Below, piece by piece: positions 34,857 through 47,569 of a stretch of 64,000 bases of DNA. The notes under the pieces were generated by a model. It had not been told where the DNA came from. It searched no databases and was given only the letters and a program-made list of their open reading frames with translations. Origin of the DNA: Gnetum montanum (taxonomy: Eukaryota; Streptophyta; Gnetopsida; Gnetales; Gnetaceae); the NCBI GenBank assembly GCA_015680685.1, contig MNCI01025042.1, positions 702,649 to 766,648 of the forward strand, read 5' to 3'. Within the stretch, counting starts at the first letter, position 1. Every line of letters starts with the position of its first letter. Both the position numbers and the translations under genes were made by a program.

Positions 34857-37800
34857 TCGTCAAAAGCTGTAGAGACATGAGGAGTTGGGGAATCAACAAT
34901 TGTTAGAGATTTTTTGAATAATTTGAAGATGATCTCTCCTTAAATCCCCTTCATGAATAGCTACAACTTGTGTTATTTGGTGGACTCCTCCTATAACCAC
35001 TTAAGATAGGTCTCATATTCAGCCTTATACTTTGTCTTATGGTCTTTTTGAATGTAGCCCCACTTAAGGAGTAGGCACAATAATCTCTCTACTCTTTGGC
35101 TTTGTTAGTTGGCAAGCCCATCTATAGCTTTTTCTCTACAACCTTCCTGGAACGAGCAACCTTGCCATGGATAACATTCTAATAATGTGCCCATGTTATC
35201 TTCTTGGTTCATAAGGAATCCTTGTTAGCCACTTGGGATTTCATGAATCGTTTATAGATTTGGAGATCTCAAATCACCTCAGCTTGCCTCTTATTTTCTC
35301 TTTTTAATGACACAACTTGTTCGCGCAGGAACTCGTTGGAGCATTGACACTCCCATAAAGTTTTGGTACATGAAAATGCACATCCAATGATAATTTCATA
35401 CAACTTCCATGATACATTCTCCAGTTTAGGAGGTAGGCTAGGCAATGAATTAATTTCTATGGCATGGTTAGAACCCCATCGAACCTTAGACATTGCAAAT
35501 AAAATAACAATAAAACACACATATTAAAAGTAATAAGTAATGAGATAAAGAGAAAACTTCCAAACCAATGAGACTAGATAATCATAAAACTCTCATAAGT
35601 AAGAAAAAAAAATTCAAAAACAAAGTAAAAACCATCAAAGAAAAAAATAAACTAAGGTTCTTACTAACGTCAGGAGCAATTTGTTGCAATCGATTGATCA
35701 TGTCTTCAGCTACCTCATGCATGAACTCCATCTTATTAGGAATCTCTACCCATGGTTTTATGCAAAATGTAGAGGTTGAGGCACTTCGCTAGGGATCAAG
35801 AGCTTCAATAGGCATAACTATAGCTTATATAGTTAAAACTAAGCATTAAATGTGAAAACATAAAATGTAATACATAAGAACAAAATTCATGAATACCTGG
35901 AACATCATCTAGCATGATAACATGGGTTCACCTAGCTATGAACCATCAAATATAGCATCAAGGTCATCTAATGCAACATTGGATAATGCCTCCTCCTCAT
36001 GTCATTGTAGAAACTCCTCCTCTAGGTGCTTTTACTCTACATCTACTGCCACATCTTGGGCTACTAGTTCTTGTTGCTTGTCTACAAGAACAACAAAGAC
36101 AAAGCATAGACCAACTTAGTACATTTTGTCTAAAACAAAATAATGACATCCTTATAATGAAAAAACATAAAATGCAAAACAACTTAAAAATAAAATAAAC
36201 TAAAACATACCTGCAACCACATGATGCACTTGTCCAAGTTTAACCACAAGCCTTCTCTTCATAGCTTGCTCAATCACTGCTACTGCTTCCTCAACCATAG
36301 CCTCTTCAATTTTTTTGTAGTTGCACCCTTAGCTTCAGCATGTAATTCCTTGGTCTTTTCAACATTTCCTCTGGTAGCTTGGGGCTGAATCCTCATGTAG
36401 TCAAGGGCAACATAACATACATCACTAAAATTCTTAGTGGTAATAGAAAATGATTCCACAACATACTTAGGTTTGTTCTGATACTATAAGGTGGGATAAA
36501 TAAGTTTTACCCAAGGATTAGAAAGTTGGGATGGATCTTGGCATACCCATCATCCATCCTTCTACACCATTAGCAACTTTGCAAACCTCCTTACATATGT
36601 CGTGAAAAATGCAAAGTGCATGTGGAATTTTTTTGTAAGGGTGTTTTGGAGTTTTAGGATCTTCCCATGTAGCCCAAAAATCAAATGTGCAACCTATTTA
36701 AATTGGTCACCCTCGATGAGGACCTTCTTCATGGCCCATGGTTGTTTAATGCCAAGGATCTTTCCTTTGGACACCAACTTAGGAAACACTTGGAAACAAA
36801 ACAAAGAATATGTCTCTTTAGCCTTTGCAACCTGAAACTAATCTAGAGACAAACCCTTGTGACCATGATGAGTGTTTAGCTACTCTTCCACTTCCTCCTG
36901 GTGGACCACCTCTTTCATTGCTTTGGTAACAACCTTCAAGCCCTCATGAGGGATGCCAAAAGGTCAATAAAGAAGGATTCATTGATGAGCAAGGTGACAT
37001 GCATGTCATGAATAAGGATGACAAACTTATTGGCTCTTTCATTAACAAAGTTAATGATGTTCACCATCTTTGGGATAGGGATGATTGGGCTAGGGACCAT
37101 GAAAAGATAAAAAAAACCTACACAAGTGATGTTTACTTGGATGTTTCTAGGCACTTGACTAGCCAACCATTGCTGCACCAAATCCACTTGTTAAACTTAA
37201 CTATAAGAGTCTCCTTAGAGCATCCTAAAGCAATCAAGGTGATGACAGAGAAGGTAGCCCGTACAACACCACAAAAGGCCACTTAGTTTAAGCATAGGTA
37301 CATCACATAAAACCAAAAAGAAATTAAAAAGTTTAACTAATTAAAGCCAAGTTTACAAGCATGCCAATAAAACCATTTAACAAGTAAAGCCCAAATAACC
37401 TACAACTATGTAGCCATGGAAGTATTGACATAACATAAAAATAAAATAAAATATGGAAAAAATAAAATAGGAATCCTTACTTTTCTTTCTTGATGAATGT
37501 AGTGTGGGACACTTAGGGGAATATGTGTCTCTACATCAAAATTAGGGATTCCTCAACAACTATGGGCTATCCCATTCACCAAACACCTATGGTAGGCTTT
37601 GGCATAGCACGTGGTGTAACTACCAAAGTCATCCTTGAGTTGGTTCATTATAGTGAGCCTCATCACTTGGCCTTTGGTAAATACTCCTAGTGTTGTTTAG
37701 GCTACAAGCAAGAGTTGGTTACTCTTGATTAACCCATGGTCATCCACCCTGTACTTGCAAGTATGTCATAAAAAAATGAAAAAATGTTAAGCTAAAATAG

Positions 37801-38300
37801 CCTAGGAAAGAAAAAAGACTAAACCAAAAATAACTTAACATTACATTTACCCCTCCAAATAGTAGACAATGCTAAGAGGGTTCTGAAACAACTTGTCAAC
37901 ATGATGGCTAACTAGCAATGTGTTGTTTGCACTATATTGGATGAATTCAGGCATATCCTAGATTTTGGACAACTTATGAATTCCTTTGGTGTATATGCCT
38001 TTGAATTCTTCATCCTTAATGTGATTTTGGAGATTGTCAACTATGAACTTGACAATCATATGTGTAGAGTGGGGTAGTAAGGTCTCCATGATTACTAATG
38101 CTGTCGCCAAAGCCAAGTGTGATCACATGATCACATTGACGTTTTGAAGTAGGTAAGCCAAGAAATCATTTACCCCTAGCTGAAACCACAAGGAGCCATG
38201 CTCCAGGATCATGTTTGTAGGTGGAGTGTTGGCCCTTCATGGTGGATGCAGCAGAGTAGCCCCACCAACTTAATGACCACTAGGATAGCTTTCAAAAAGG
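34857..38300 (-). pseudogene. Antisense intron-containing gene of G1, exons 1-6
   Basis: Minus-strand exons, placed by comparison with the copy at 55317-58950: 1, about 38300-37851; 2, 37748-37481; 3, 37281-36211; 4, about 36084-35932; 5, 35817-35665; 6, about 35484-34857, continuing at 25364. Donors GTAAATG, GTAAGG, GTATG, GTGAAC and GTAAGA are readable. Exon 1 has WFQLGVNDFLAYLLQNVNVIM; with exon 2 it resembles the shape of FCP1/NIF-type HAD phosphatases (tentative). Exon 3 holds MVNIINFVNERANKFVILIH and NESFFIDLL, similar in spacing to a plant mobile domain. Exon 6 begins with NSLPSLPPKLENVSW and becomes a coiled coil (FLREQVVSLKRENKRQAEVI). AT-rich introns separate the exons. Many stops and frameshifts show it is dead. 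It runs opposite to G1 gag-protease. Confidence 0.6.
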
Positions 38301-39990
38301 CCCTGCAGATAACAAAAACAACCATTAAAACCATAACAAAAAAAATGAACTATTAGAAAAAAAATTATTACAACCTTAATTTCAAAGTTATTACTTAATA
38401 AAAATAAAAAAATTCATAATTTTCAACACTTAGAACCAAAACAAGGTGATAACCAAAATTATAACTAGTTTGCACATAAAAAACCAAAAAGAACCAAGTA
38501 GTCAACCAACAACCGATAGGAGCTTCATGTAGAAAAATTAAATCCATGAGAACTAGCTTGTACCTACAAAAAAAATCATAAAATCTCAACTTGAATTTTG
38601 CAAAATTTTTACTAGAAATCCTAGTTAACAGTGAAACTAGCTATAGTAAAAACTCTAGGGGAGCTAGCCAAAATTTTTAAAAAATTTAGGTGACTATTGA
38701 AAAATAAAATAAAATGTATGAATAACCTTAGGAACCTTTGAAAATAGCCATTAAAATTCAAAAACCACATCAACATTGCCTATATAGCTAGGGAGGTTTG
38801 CAATTTTAACAATCGAAATTGCAATTGTGTAAGGCAATTTGCATAAGAACAAAAATGATAAATTAGAACTAAAAACTTTTTTCTAAGTATAGGGACTATG
38901 TACACATAAGAAAATCAAAAAAATTAAACTTCTATGCTATAGTACCAAGCCTAGAAAAAAGTTTAACAACAACCGAAAACCATAACAAAATTTAACAAAA
39001 AATTGTAGAAAACTTGAAACTATAGAAAATAGCTATAGTGAATCACTGGTAAAAAATATGGAAAAATTTTCAAACTTGTTGAAACTAATGTAAAACCCTT
39101 CATAACACCTCCAAGAATCTCTAGGAGCCTAGGACATTAGTTGAAAAATTATTCCAAGTGTCAACGTTGCCCATCTTCATAAGGGTAAAGCCATAAAATC
39201 CAAAAAATCTCAATGTGTGCCAGTCCACGAAAAAATTCACAGAAAATTAACTATAGATGAGAATTCAGTGATTTCATAGCCATTTGAACCAATAAACAAT
39301 GAAATAAAAGTCCAGAACCTCAAAACAAACATTTCTTAGTCTTTTTTGCATGAAAAATTAGTAAAGTGACATGAAAAAATAGCAAAAATTGAAAAAACCG
39401 ACTATGCACTAGGTTACGGAAAAATTTGTAAAAAATCAACCGTAAGTTAGAATTTAGTTGTTCAAAAATAGTAGTAGAAAACAACCTCATGACCATAAAA
39501 TAGTAGAAAATAACCTCACGGCCATAAAAACAAAAAAGTTGCAAGCCATTTTCATGCAAAAAAGAAAAATACAAAAATGACATTGCTTGTTAGTGGGAAA
39601 ATACAAAAAACACATAAAATAAATTGGAACAAAATTTATAACTCAGCATAGACCAATCCCAAAATCAAAGCAAGATCAAAACCTCATAAACATGGATTAG
39701 ATCTATCATAGAAATTTTGCAAAATTCAATTTCACTCAACACAGAAGCCTACACAAGCAAAAACTCCTAGGATCCTAACAAAATTTTTAAGGAAATGACT
39801 AGGGATTGTGTACCTGAGAGTCATGGTGGAAGATCCTTCTTGATAGATTTGAGAGCCCTCTTGTAGCTTTTTTTGTCTCCTCCAAGGCTAGATTCTTACT
39901 TTTTGAAGCTCTCCTCATCAACACCTTGAATGAATAGTACCAAAGTCTCTAAAATCTTCAAGCTCCTGGAGGTCCTCTAGCAACTACACT
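38301..39990. other. AT-rich stretch upstream of the antisense gene
   Basis: AT-rich, with many A-runs and no family motif. It lies 5' of exon 1 of the minus-strand gene and could hold its promoter or further introns, but no promoter element stands out. Confidence 0.4.
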
Positions 39991-40539
39991 CACTTCTTAG
40001 TGTAGAACGACTAGACTATGCTGAGGATGAATGTAGTTGAAGCAAAAATAGGATAATAACTTTGGTGCTAAGTGCTGAAGGTTGAAGTTGGTGTGATGAA
40101 TTCAATTTTTGTGAAATTATAATGTGGGAATCAATCCCAAGTGTATGTGTTAACCACCAAAACCCTGGTTTCCCAAAAACACTCATAGAAGTTCCATATA
40201 TCTCTATGATCACAATTAGAAATTCGGACTACACTGGATTAGTGGGAAATAAATTTGTTTAACAATTCAAATTTGAGGTGGGTCTTACTAGGTGCCTCTT
40301 TTACAAGCCAAGAAAAATCCTAACACACTTGGATTTAGGCTTCTCTATAACAACTACGTTAGGGTTTAAGCCCCTAGAAGCCTTGGAATGGGTTCTAATC
40401 CCCAACCACTATCAAAACCTACCTCTTGCTACCAATCTATCCTATCTTTGAACCTAAAAATATTATGCCAAAAATGGGAAACTATGTGTGGACATTGAAA
40501 GTCATTGTACATCAAATAATAACAAAAATCACATCAAAA

Positions 40540-42400
40540 TTGGGTATTTTGGGCAACTACACTAACTAGTAGCCTAACTATGCTAGCTAGCATAGTCTTA
40601 GGAGGATGATGCCTTCCACAACTAACTAGAATCTTGATTGACTTTGAATGATCACACCATGCACCAAACCATAGCTAGAGCCTCTAGCAGCTCTGGAACT
40701 TCACAAGACTAGTTAGAAGACACCAAAAATCATCTATCTTGCATGGATTATGTTGAGAATAGCTCAACTACATTGGTTAGCATAGTGCTAGCATAGTTGA
40801 GAGGAATTTGACCATTCAATACTTCAAGTAATCTTTGAATTAACTTTTCTTGACCATTACATCCTCTTAGAGTCTTTAGTGGCGTTAAAATGTCAAACAA
40901 CTAATTGAAAATGAGTCAAATCCTACCCTAACCTTGGTACTATGCTAGAGATGGTCCCAAATACACTTGCCGGTGTAGTCCCAATGTTGTTGGGTTGGTG
41001 ATAAAGACCAAAAGCTAGGAACAACCTTTGAAATAACACATTCTAGACTCCACATCTCTCCAAAGTCTCCAATAAATCTAACATGTAGAATAGTCAAGAA
41101 AAAATGAGATAAACCTTACTCCCATATTTAAACTACACTAGGGATGATCCCAACTACATTGTCCACCATAGTCCTTGTGTAGTTGGATGAGGGTGAAGCG
41201 CCAAAAGCCATAAACAATCTTTAGATCAACATATCTTGGTTTCCACACCTTCCTAAGACCTCTGGTAACTCTGAACTACCAAACAATAGAAACAAAGTTA
41301 GTTGGAACATACCTAAACCTTTAGAATATGTTAGGGAAGTCTAGGACTATGTTGGCCAGCATAGTCCCATTGTGAAAATCTCAAAGTGAGATATAAATGA
41401 GTTGAATTAACTTCTTGATACATCATCTCAACCTCAAAACCTTGCTAAAGACTTCAGAGATCACTAAACACTATGAATCAAGTTAGAAATAAAAAAACTC
41501 ATCCTACATCCCTCAACTATGCTAGGACTACATTGGTCAATGTACTCTAAGGGTGTATGGTTAATTCAAAACTAAAACAACCATTAGAGCTAATAATTTT
41601 ATGTCTAAACCCTAGCCATAAACACTAGGAATTCAAGACCCTAAGAACCTAGTCAATCAGTCACAAAATTTCATCAAAAATCAACATTCAATTTAGAGTA
41701 TGCTGAAGCAGGCTTGGACTATGTTGGCCAATGTAGTCCCAATGTATTCATGATTATAGGTTAGTTTGACTAGTACTATGACATTCTGAAAAGCCCAAAA
41801 CCTGACTTAAAAATTTAGAACCTTGTTTGATCTTACCTAGCTATAATTTCACCTTATTTTAATCTTGAAAATGCTAGATTTCCTTCATCTACACTAAGGC
41901 TAGGCTAAACTATGTTGACCAACATAGTCCAGTGGAAGATGACTTCAAAAATCACTTGCAGTAGCCTATTTTAACCCAAAATGTCTAGTTTAGCCCTCCT
42001 AAGATCCTACATTGTCCTAAGAAGATGATGGAACACCAGTTTCAACTTTGACATTTCACAAACCTACTTTTTCCATGCATCTACATTGGGACTATGCTGG
42101 TTAGCATAGTCCCAGTGTAGTCACTAGTTTTTGGTGTCATTTGTATCTTATGGATGGTCAAAATGATGTTAAGGTTTATGAATCTCCAACCTAGTCCACT
42201 ACGCTAGCTATATAGGCAATTAGAAACTCAAAATTGGCCAGGAAAAACTTGGAAAGTTGCCTATTGACATTGCCTACACTGGGGCCTATCTCAACTATGC
42301 TAGCCAACGTAGTCCTAGTTTGGTCTAGTGTAGTCTTAGCTAGGCTTAGTGTAGTCCTAGCTGGACCCATCATAGTCATAAGAGATGGTTTCATTTTTTC
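40540..42400. repeat. Array of short palindromes (GACTATG...CATAGTC)
   Basis: At least eight hairpin-type motifs occur at irregular spacing. The clearest is GGGACTATGCT / AGCATAGTCCC, perfect 11-bp arms at 42088-42113. Others lie near 40600, 41345, 41715, 41930 and 42300 (ACTATGTTGGCCAACATAGT and variants). Similar motifs lie upstream of the TATA box in the G2-type LTR units, so this may be U3 of a truncated G1 LTR. Neither an LTR end nor a TATA box is clear. Confidence 0.6.
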
Positions 42401-42479
42401 CTTCAAATAGCCTTAAAATGACCTCATCATGTGCCCAAACTCCTTCATTAGCCCTATAGACCTCTACTATGGCCCGCTA

Positions 42480-43300
42480 AGGCCTAAAAATAGCAAAATT
42501 TTATCCTAACTAATCAATATTGATAATCATTTTTACATGTTTTTCATCCTAACTTACTTGGCTCTGTTCCATGATTTTTCAACTTGTTTAGACCTTGTTA
42601 TGCATTGTTAACCTTCATTGTTTGGCCTTGTGATGTCTAGTCATTGGAGCATCATTTGGCCTTATTTCACCAAATGTTCCTATCATATGACACCATTTGA
42701 TGTTAATTGATTTGATTTGATGTTAGTTCATGTTGTTTCACCTTGGTATGACTTTGATTAACCTTGATCTATGTCATTTGATAGGGCTTGACCATCATCT
42801 AACCATCATTTGGGCTTCATTTGATCCTATTTGGTCATCATTTGGCTTTGTTCCATGTCAGTTGGCCTTTGGTTTATCCCATCTACCTTATCTTGTCGTC
42901 TATGACCTTTGTTGACCATGTTTTAGCCTTTTTTGACCGTATTTGATGGTGCTTGACCATCATTAGACTATCATTTGGCTTTAGTTGACCACCATTTGAC
43001 CCTTGTTTAGCCTCATTTCATTCTTTTTAGCCTTTGATGCACCTTATCCACATTAAATCCCCTTATATGACCTCTATTGACCATGTTTTGCTCTTAAACG
43101 ACATCATTGAATGGAGTGTGATCGTCATTTGGTCTTCAGTGGACCTTATTTGGCCTTCACTTCATTCCATTTGTTTTACCTACCTCTTGTAACCTTAGTG
43201 GCCTTGTTTAAATCCTGCTTGACCATTAATGCAATATGTTTTGGTTTATTCATGCATTTTTACTAAAGTATTTTAAAATATTTTGGCAATATTTACTCAT
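42480..43300 (+). repeat. Degenerate low-complexity repeat
   Basis: Variants of CATCATTTGGCCTTxxTTTGACC recur many times with no fixed period. No coding frame is convincing; the open frame at 42730-42915 is a by-product of the repeat. Confidence 0.5.
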
Positions 43301-43339
43301 TTTGTTATCCAGGTGTCACTTAATGTGCTTATGGTTGAT

Positions 43340-46300
43340 ATGTAGGATTGGAGTATGCATACTTGGAAGCAAATCAGTTTGCCCTTGAGCCTAAGCGAAC
43401 TTCATGGTGATGTTGAATAGATAATAGACCTTAATTATTTAGATCTTGAGCCTGAGGGTCTTGTCGATCACATAGCCTTTATAGATAAACCTCTAGATAA
43501 GCCTAAAAGCCTAGTCAAAAACCTTGATCTTGAGGTTGGCAACATTATCGAAGACTTTGTAGTTGAGGTTCCTATCACGATACATAGTGGTGAGAAGAAA
43601 ACACTAAAACTAAGTTCTTCACTAGAACCTCAATAGGCTCAAGACATTACCAAGGTCCTCTAAGATAACATTAAGATCTTTACCTAGTCATATGAAGATA
43701 TGCCAGGTCTTGACCCACACCTAGTACAACATGACATCATACTCAACCCTAGTATCAAGTAAGTTAATCAAAAAGTTTGTAAGATTAGACCAAATTTAGC
43801 CCTAGCAGTTTGTGATGAAATCACAAAACTATACTTGGCTAGTTTCAGTAGAGTTGTCAATTACACAAAATGGGTGTCCAATATAGTGGTATTCCCTAAG
43901 AAAAATGGGATTATATGTATTTGTATCAATTTTTGAGACCTGAATAAGGTAACCATTAAGGATGATTTTCCTTTATCTAATATTAACCAACTTATTGATA
44001 CTATGACTAGACATGCCTTATTATCCTTCATGGATGGATTCTTGAGATACAACCAAGTTAGGATTAACATAGAACACCAACTCTACATGACCTTCATGAT
44101 TCCTTGGGGTAAATTTTGTTACACCATGATGTCCTTTCACCTAAAGAATGTAGTAGCAACCTAACAAAGAGTGATGATGTATATCTTTAGTGATTATATT
44201 GTAGGATTGCTCAATGACTATGTAGGTGATATAGCCATTAATTCCAAAGTGGCTAATGATCATGCACATGATCTTGACCTTGTGCTTAAATGATGCCTCA
44301 AGTATAAGCTTAGACTTAACCCTAAGAAGTGTGTCTTTGGTGTTAAAATTGGTAAGATGTTTGGATTTGTAGTATCTAAAGTAGGAATACGTGTCAATCC
44401 TGATAAGGTTAAGGTCATATCTAAGTTGGTGGTACCAATTAATGTCAAGGAGCTTTGGGGGCTGTAAGGAAGATTGCAATTTATTCATAGGTTCATTAAT
44501 AGGCTTATAGATAAGTTACAACCTATGTAGTACTTGCTTAAGAAATGAGTTCATTATGAGTGAATAGCTCTATGCAAAGAAGCCTTTAAAAACCTTAAGC
44601 AAGAGTTAGCAAAACTACCCATGATCTATTCATTGCAAAAGGATAAACCTTTTAACATCTAGCTTGCTATCTTCGACACATCCATTGCCTCTCTACTGTA
44701 TTAGAAATGTGATGATTGGGTAGAGTTACTTGAATACTACCTAAGCCATGCATTGGTAGCCCATGAGACTTGATACACTAAAGTGGAGAAGTATTGTCTA
44801 GCCCTGGTCTTCTCATTGAAGTGAAGACACTTACTCTTTAGGAGCCAAGGCAATACCATTTACAAGGACAATGTACTTAGAGTCATAACAATCAATATCT
44901 ATGAGAGTAGTCGTATTGCTCATTGGAAAACCATAACAATTGAGTTTAACCTACATTATGTCTCCCAAGCATTAATGAAAGGCCAAGTGATAGCTGCACA
45001 ACTTACTATTTCATAGGTAGAAGACCATGCAACCATTAATCTTGAGTTTCCTAATGAGCATGTCAACACTATTCACTATGTACCTGAGGCCTATGAGCTA
45101 ATTATGCACTTTGATGGAGCTTCAACCGCTCATATGACTAGTGTTGTTGTCATCATAACATTCCTATATGGTGAAATCCAACCATTCACTTACCATTTTA
45201 ATTTTCATGTACCAATAATGTTGTAGAGTATGAAGGATTGATTAGGGGAATGATGGTAGATCGTGACTAGGGAATCAAACACCTTATGATTAAAGGTGAT
45301 TCAAAACCATTGGTTAACCAAGTAACTAAAGTTTATGCATGCAAAGACAAACATTTGCAACCTTACTATGACTTAGGAAAGAAATTGATACAATAATTTA
45401 CAGATGTTAATATCCAAAGTGTACCCCAAACTAAGAACAAACTAGCTGATGCCATTGTGATCTTAGTTCTAAGTATGATGTCTAATATGTTTAATAAGTT
45501 ACCTATCTTAATTGTGAACTATGATATTTCCATCATGTGGAACACTGAAGGTGATTCTATAGCCTCTGTCGATACTACTCAAAAGGAGTGGCATGACAAT
45601 ATCAAGTTTTACCTAATGCATGGTGAATCTCCATTAGGCTTGACCACTTCTCAAGAGGACATCATACATAAGAGATCAAAACATTATGTCATCGTAGGTG
45701 ATAACACATTAAGTTGATGGTCCTATGATGGTGTATCATTAGTATGCTTGGGAAAAATTGAAGCCCACACAGTCCTTGAGAAATTTCATAAGGGTGTATG
45801 TGGAGGACATATAGGACTTATAGCCATGGCTACTAAGATTAGATGACTAGGCTATTACTAGCCCTATATGGAAAATGAGTGCCTTCAGAAGGTTAAAACT
45901 TATTACATTTGTCAATGACATGGCAACTTGATACATGTTCCACCAATGGAGTTATATGCTACTCAAATAACTTGGCCATTTCAACAATGGAAATTGGACA
46001 CAACTGGACCTATAACTTCTAAGTCTTTTGTAGTGTATTTTTATCATCATTGCAATCGAATACTCGACAAAGTGGGTTGAAGCTATTTCTCTAAGGAAGA
46101 CAACATCTCAACAAGTCTATAGGTTTATACTTGATAATATAGTAGCTGGTTTTAGCATACATATGACCATCTTCATGGATAATGGACCATAGTTTAGTAG
46201 CCAAGAAATGAAAGCCTTTTGTGAAGACCTAGTAATTAAACATTACTTTTCATCACCATATTACCCTTAAGCCAATGCACAAGATGAAGCTAGCAACAAG

Positions 46301-46750
46301 GCTATTATAAAATTGCTAAAAATAATACTAAATAATAGCATATGTAACTAGCATGAGAGGCTTATCCACACACTTTTGGCCTACTGAAAAACCTATTGAA
46401 TTGCAACTGGTGTAATCCCACATAGCTTGGTTTATGGTTCTAAAGCTATTTTTCCTCTTGAATTGTAGGTTCCATCGCTAAGAGTAGCCCTATCAGACTT
46501 CATCAATGATAAACAAAACAAGGATAAGCAATACTAGGAGAGATAGAAGCACTAGCACCATCATGACCTAAACAAACAAAAGATCAAGAAGGGAGACTGG
46601 TCCTCAAGGCTATCTATGAGCATGCAGATAAGTTCTTAGCCAACTAGGAAGGGCCTTTCTTGATCACCGAGGCCTATGGCAATGGAGCCTTCAAAGTGGT
46701 AGACATGGATGGGAATGCGTTTCCACTCCAGTCAATCACTATTATCTAAA
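43340..46750 (+). pseudogene. Tat-type pol with two RNase H domains, decayed
   Basis: In order: the RT approach SYEDMPGLDP (about 43690); RT fingers VSNIVVFPKKNGIICICINF and LLSFMDGFLRYNQV; the catalytic motif as YVGD at 44219-44230 (first Asp lost); connection RLNPKKCVFGV... KLVVPINVKELWGL; Ty3 RNase H (FDTSIASLLY, AHETxYTKVEKYCLALVFSLK). A second RNase H follows with HFDGASTAHM (Asp codon 45113-45115), VVEYEGLIRGMM and GDSKPLVNQV. Integrase then shows HKGVCGGHIG... CxxHGN, LDTTGPI, the DNGPxFSS motif and GVIPHSLVYGSKAIFPLEL. Two RNase H domains are a mark of Tat-lineage elements. Many TAG stops but few large deletions. No gag precedes it directly. Confidence 0.8.
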
Positions 46751-47569
46751 ACCTTATTACATCTAACATGTTTTCTTTGTAGGTACTAACATTGACATCC
46801 ATGACCATTGTGACCAATAACAAGTAAGTCAACATTCTCCTTTTCTATCTCTTTTTTCATAACTAGTAGACTGTAAAACTTTGTAATAATAAGGACCTAT
46901 GGTAACCTAGTTTACTGATTATCTCATGTGGCCTTATACATTACCATGTAACAACATGTTTTCTTTGTCTTATTTTCTTCTCTTGGAGTTGTGCTTACTA
47001 ACAATAAAGCTTGAAATCATCACAAAGGTGCAACTCATTATGACAAGTTACCATGCAACCTTGATGCATAAGATTTGGTTAGCTTGTCCTGATGTGCAAA
47101 GAGTGCTTATTCTACTTTACTCCCATATTTTCCCTTCATCATGCTTTATCAAGTTTGGTAAATGTAACAAATCTCATTCAATGGGAAAACTAAACCAAAC
47201 CCGACCATGGAAATGAAACCCAAGGAAGGTTTCACCCCCCAAAAAATGGGGAAGAAAATTGCCAAGAAGAAAAATGGTTAGTGAAGCCCAAAAAGACAAA
47301 CCAATGACACTAAACATGGAAAGGAAGGATCCTAATGACCAAAGAAACCTTAGAGTGAAGTGTGGTTCCTCAAAAATAGTACTGAGTGATTAACACTTTG
47401 AAGCATGAAGTGTGAAGGATACATTGATTAGCCAAAATGTTATTTGCATGATATAACAATGATTGTTAACATATGGAACTCATTGTTAGGCCTCATGACC
47501 ATTTCCTCATAGCTAAACATGAAATTTATCCTATATTATCTCATCATAATCTTATTCCATCATCATAAG
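46751..47569. other. Spacer after pol, nothing recognised
   Basis: Noncoding. The frame at 46926-47216 has no recognisable domain. A purine-rich run lies at about 47205-47290, but no LTR of the pol's orientation follows it. Confidence 0.4.

Noticed and set aside
36999-37286. Plus-strand frame of 95 codons as a gene
   Set aside because: It is the complement of exon 3 of the minus-strand gene, which has a homologue at 56222-56587.
46926-47216. 96-codon frame after pol
   Set aside because: No domain or compositional sign of coding; it probably lies in the 3' noncoding part of the decayed element.
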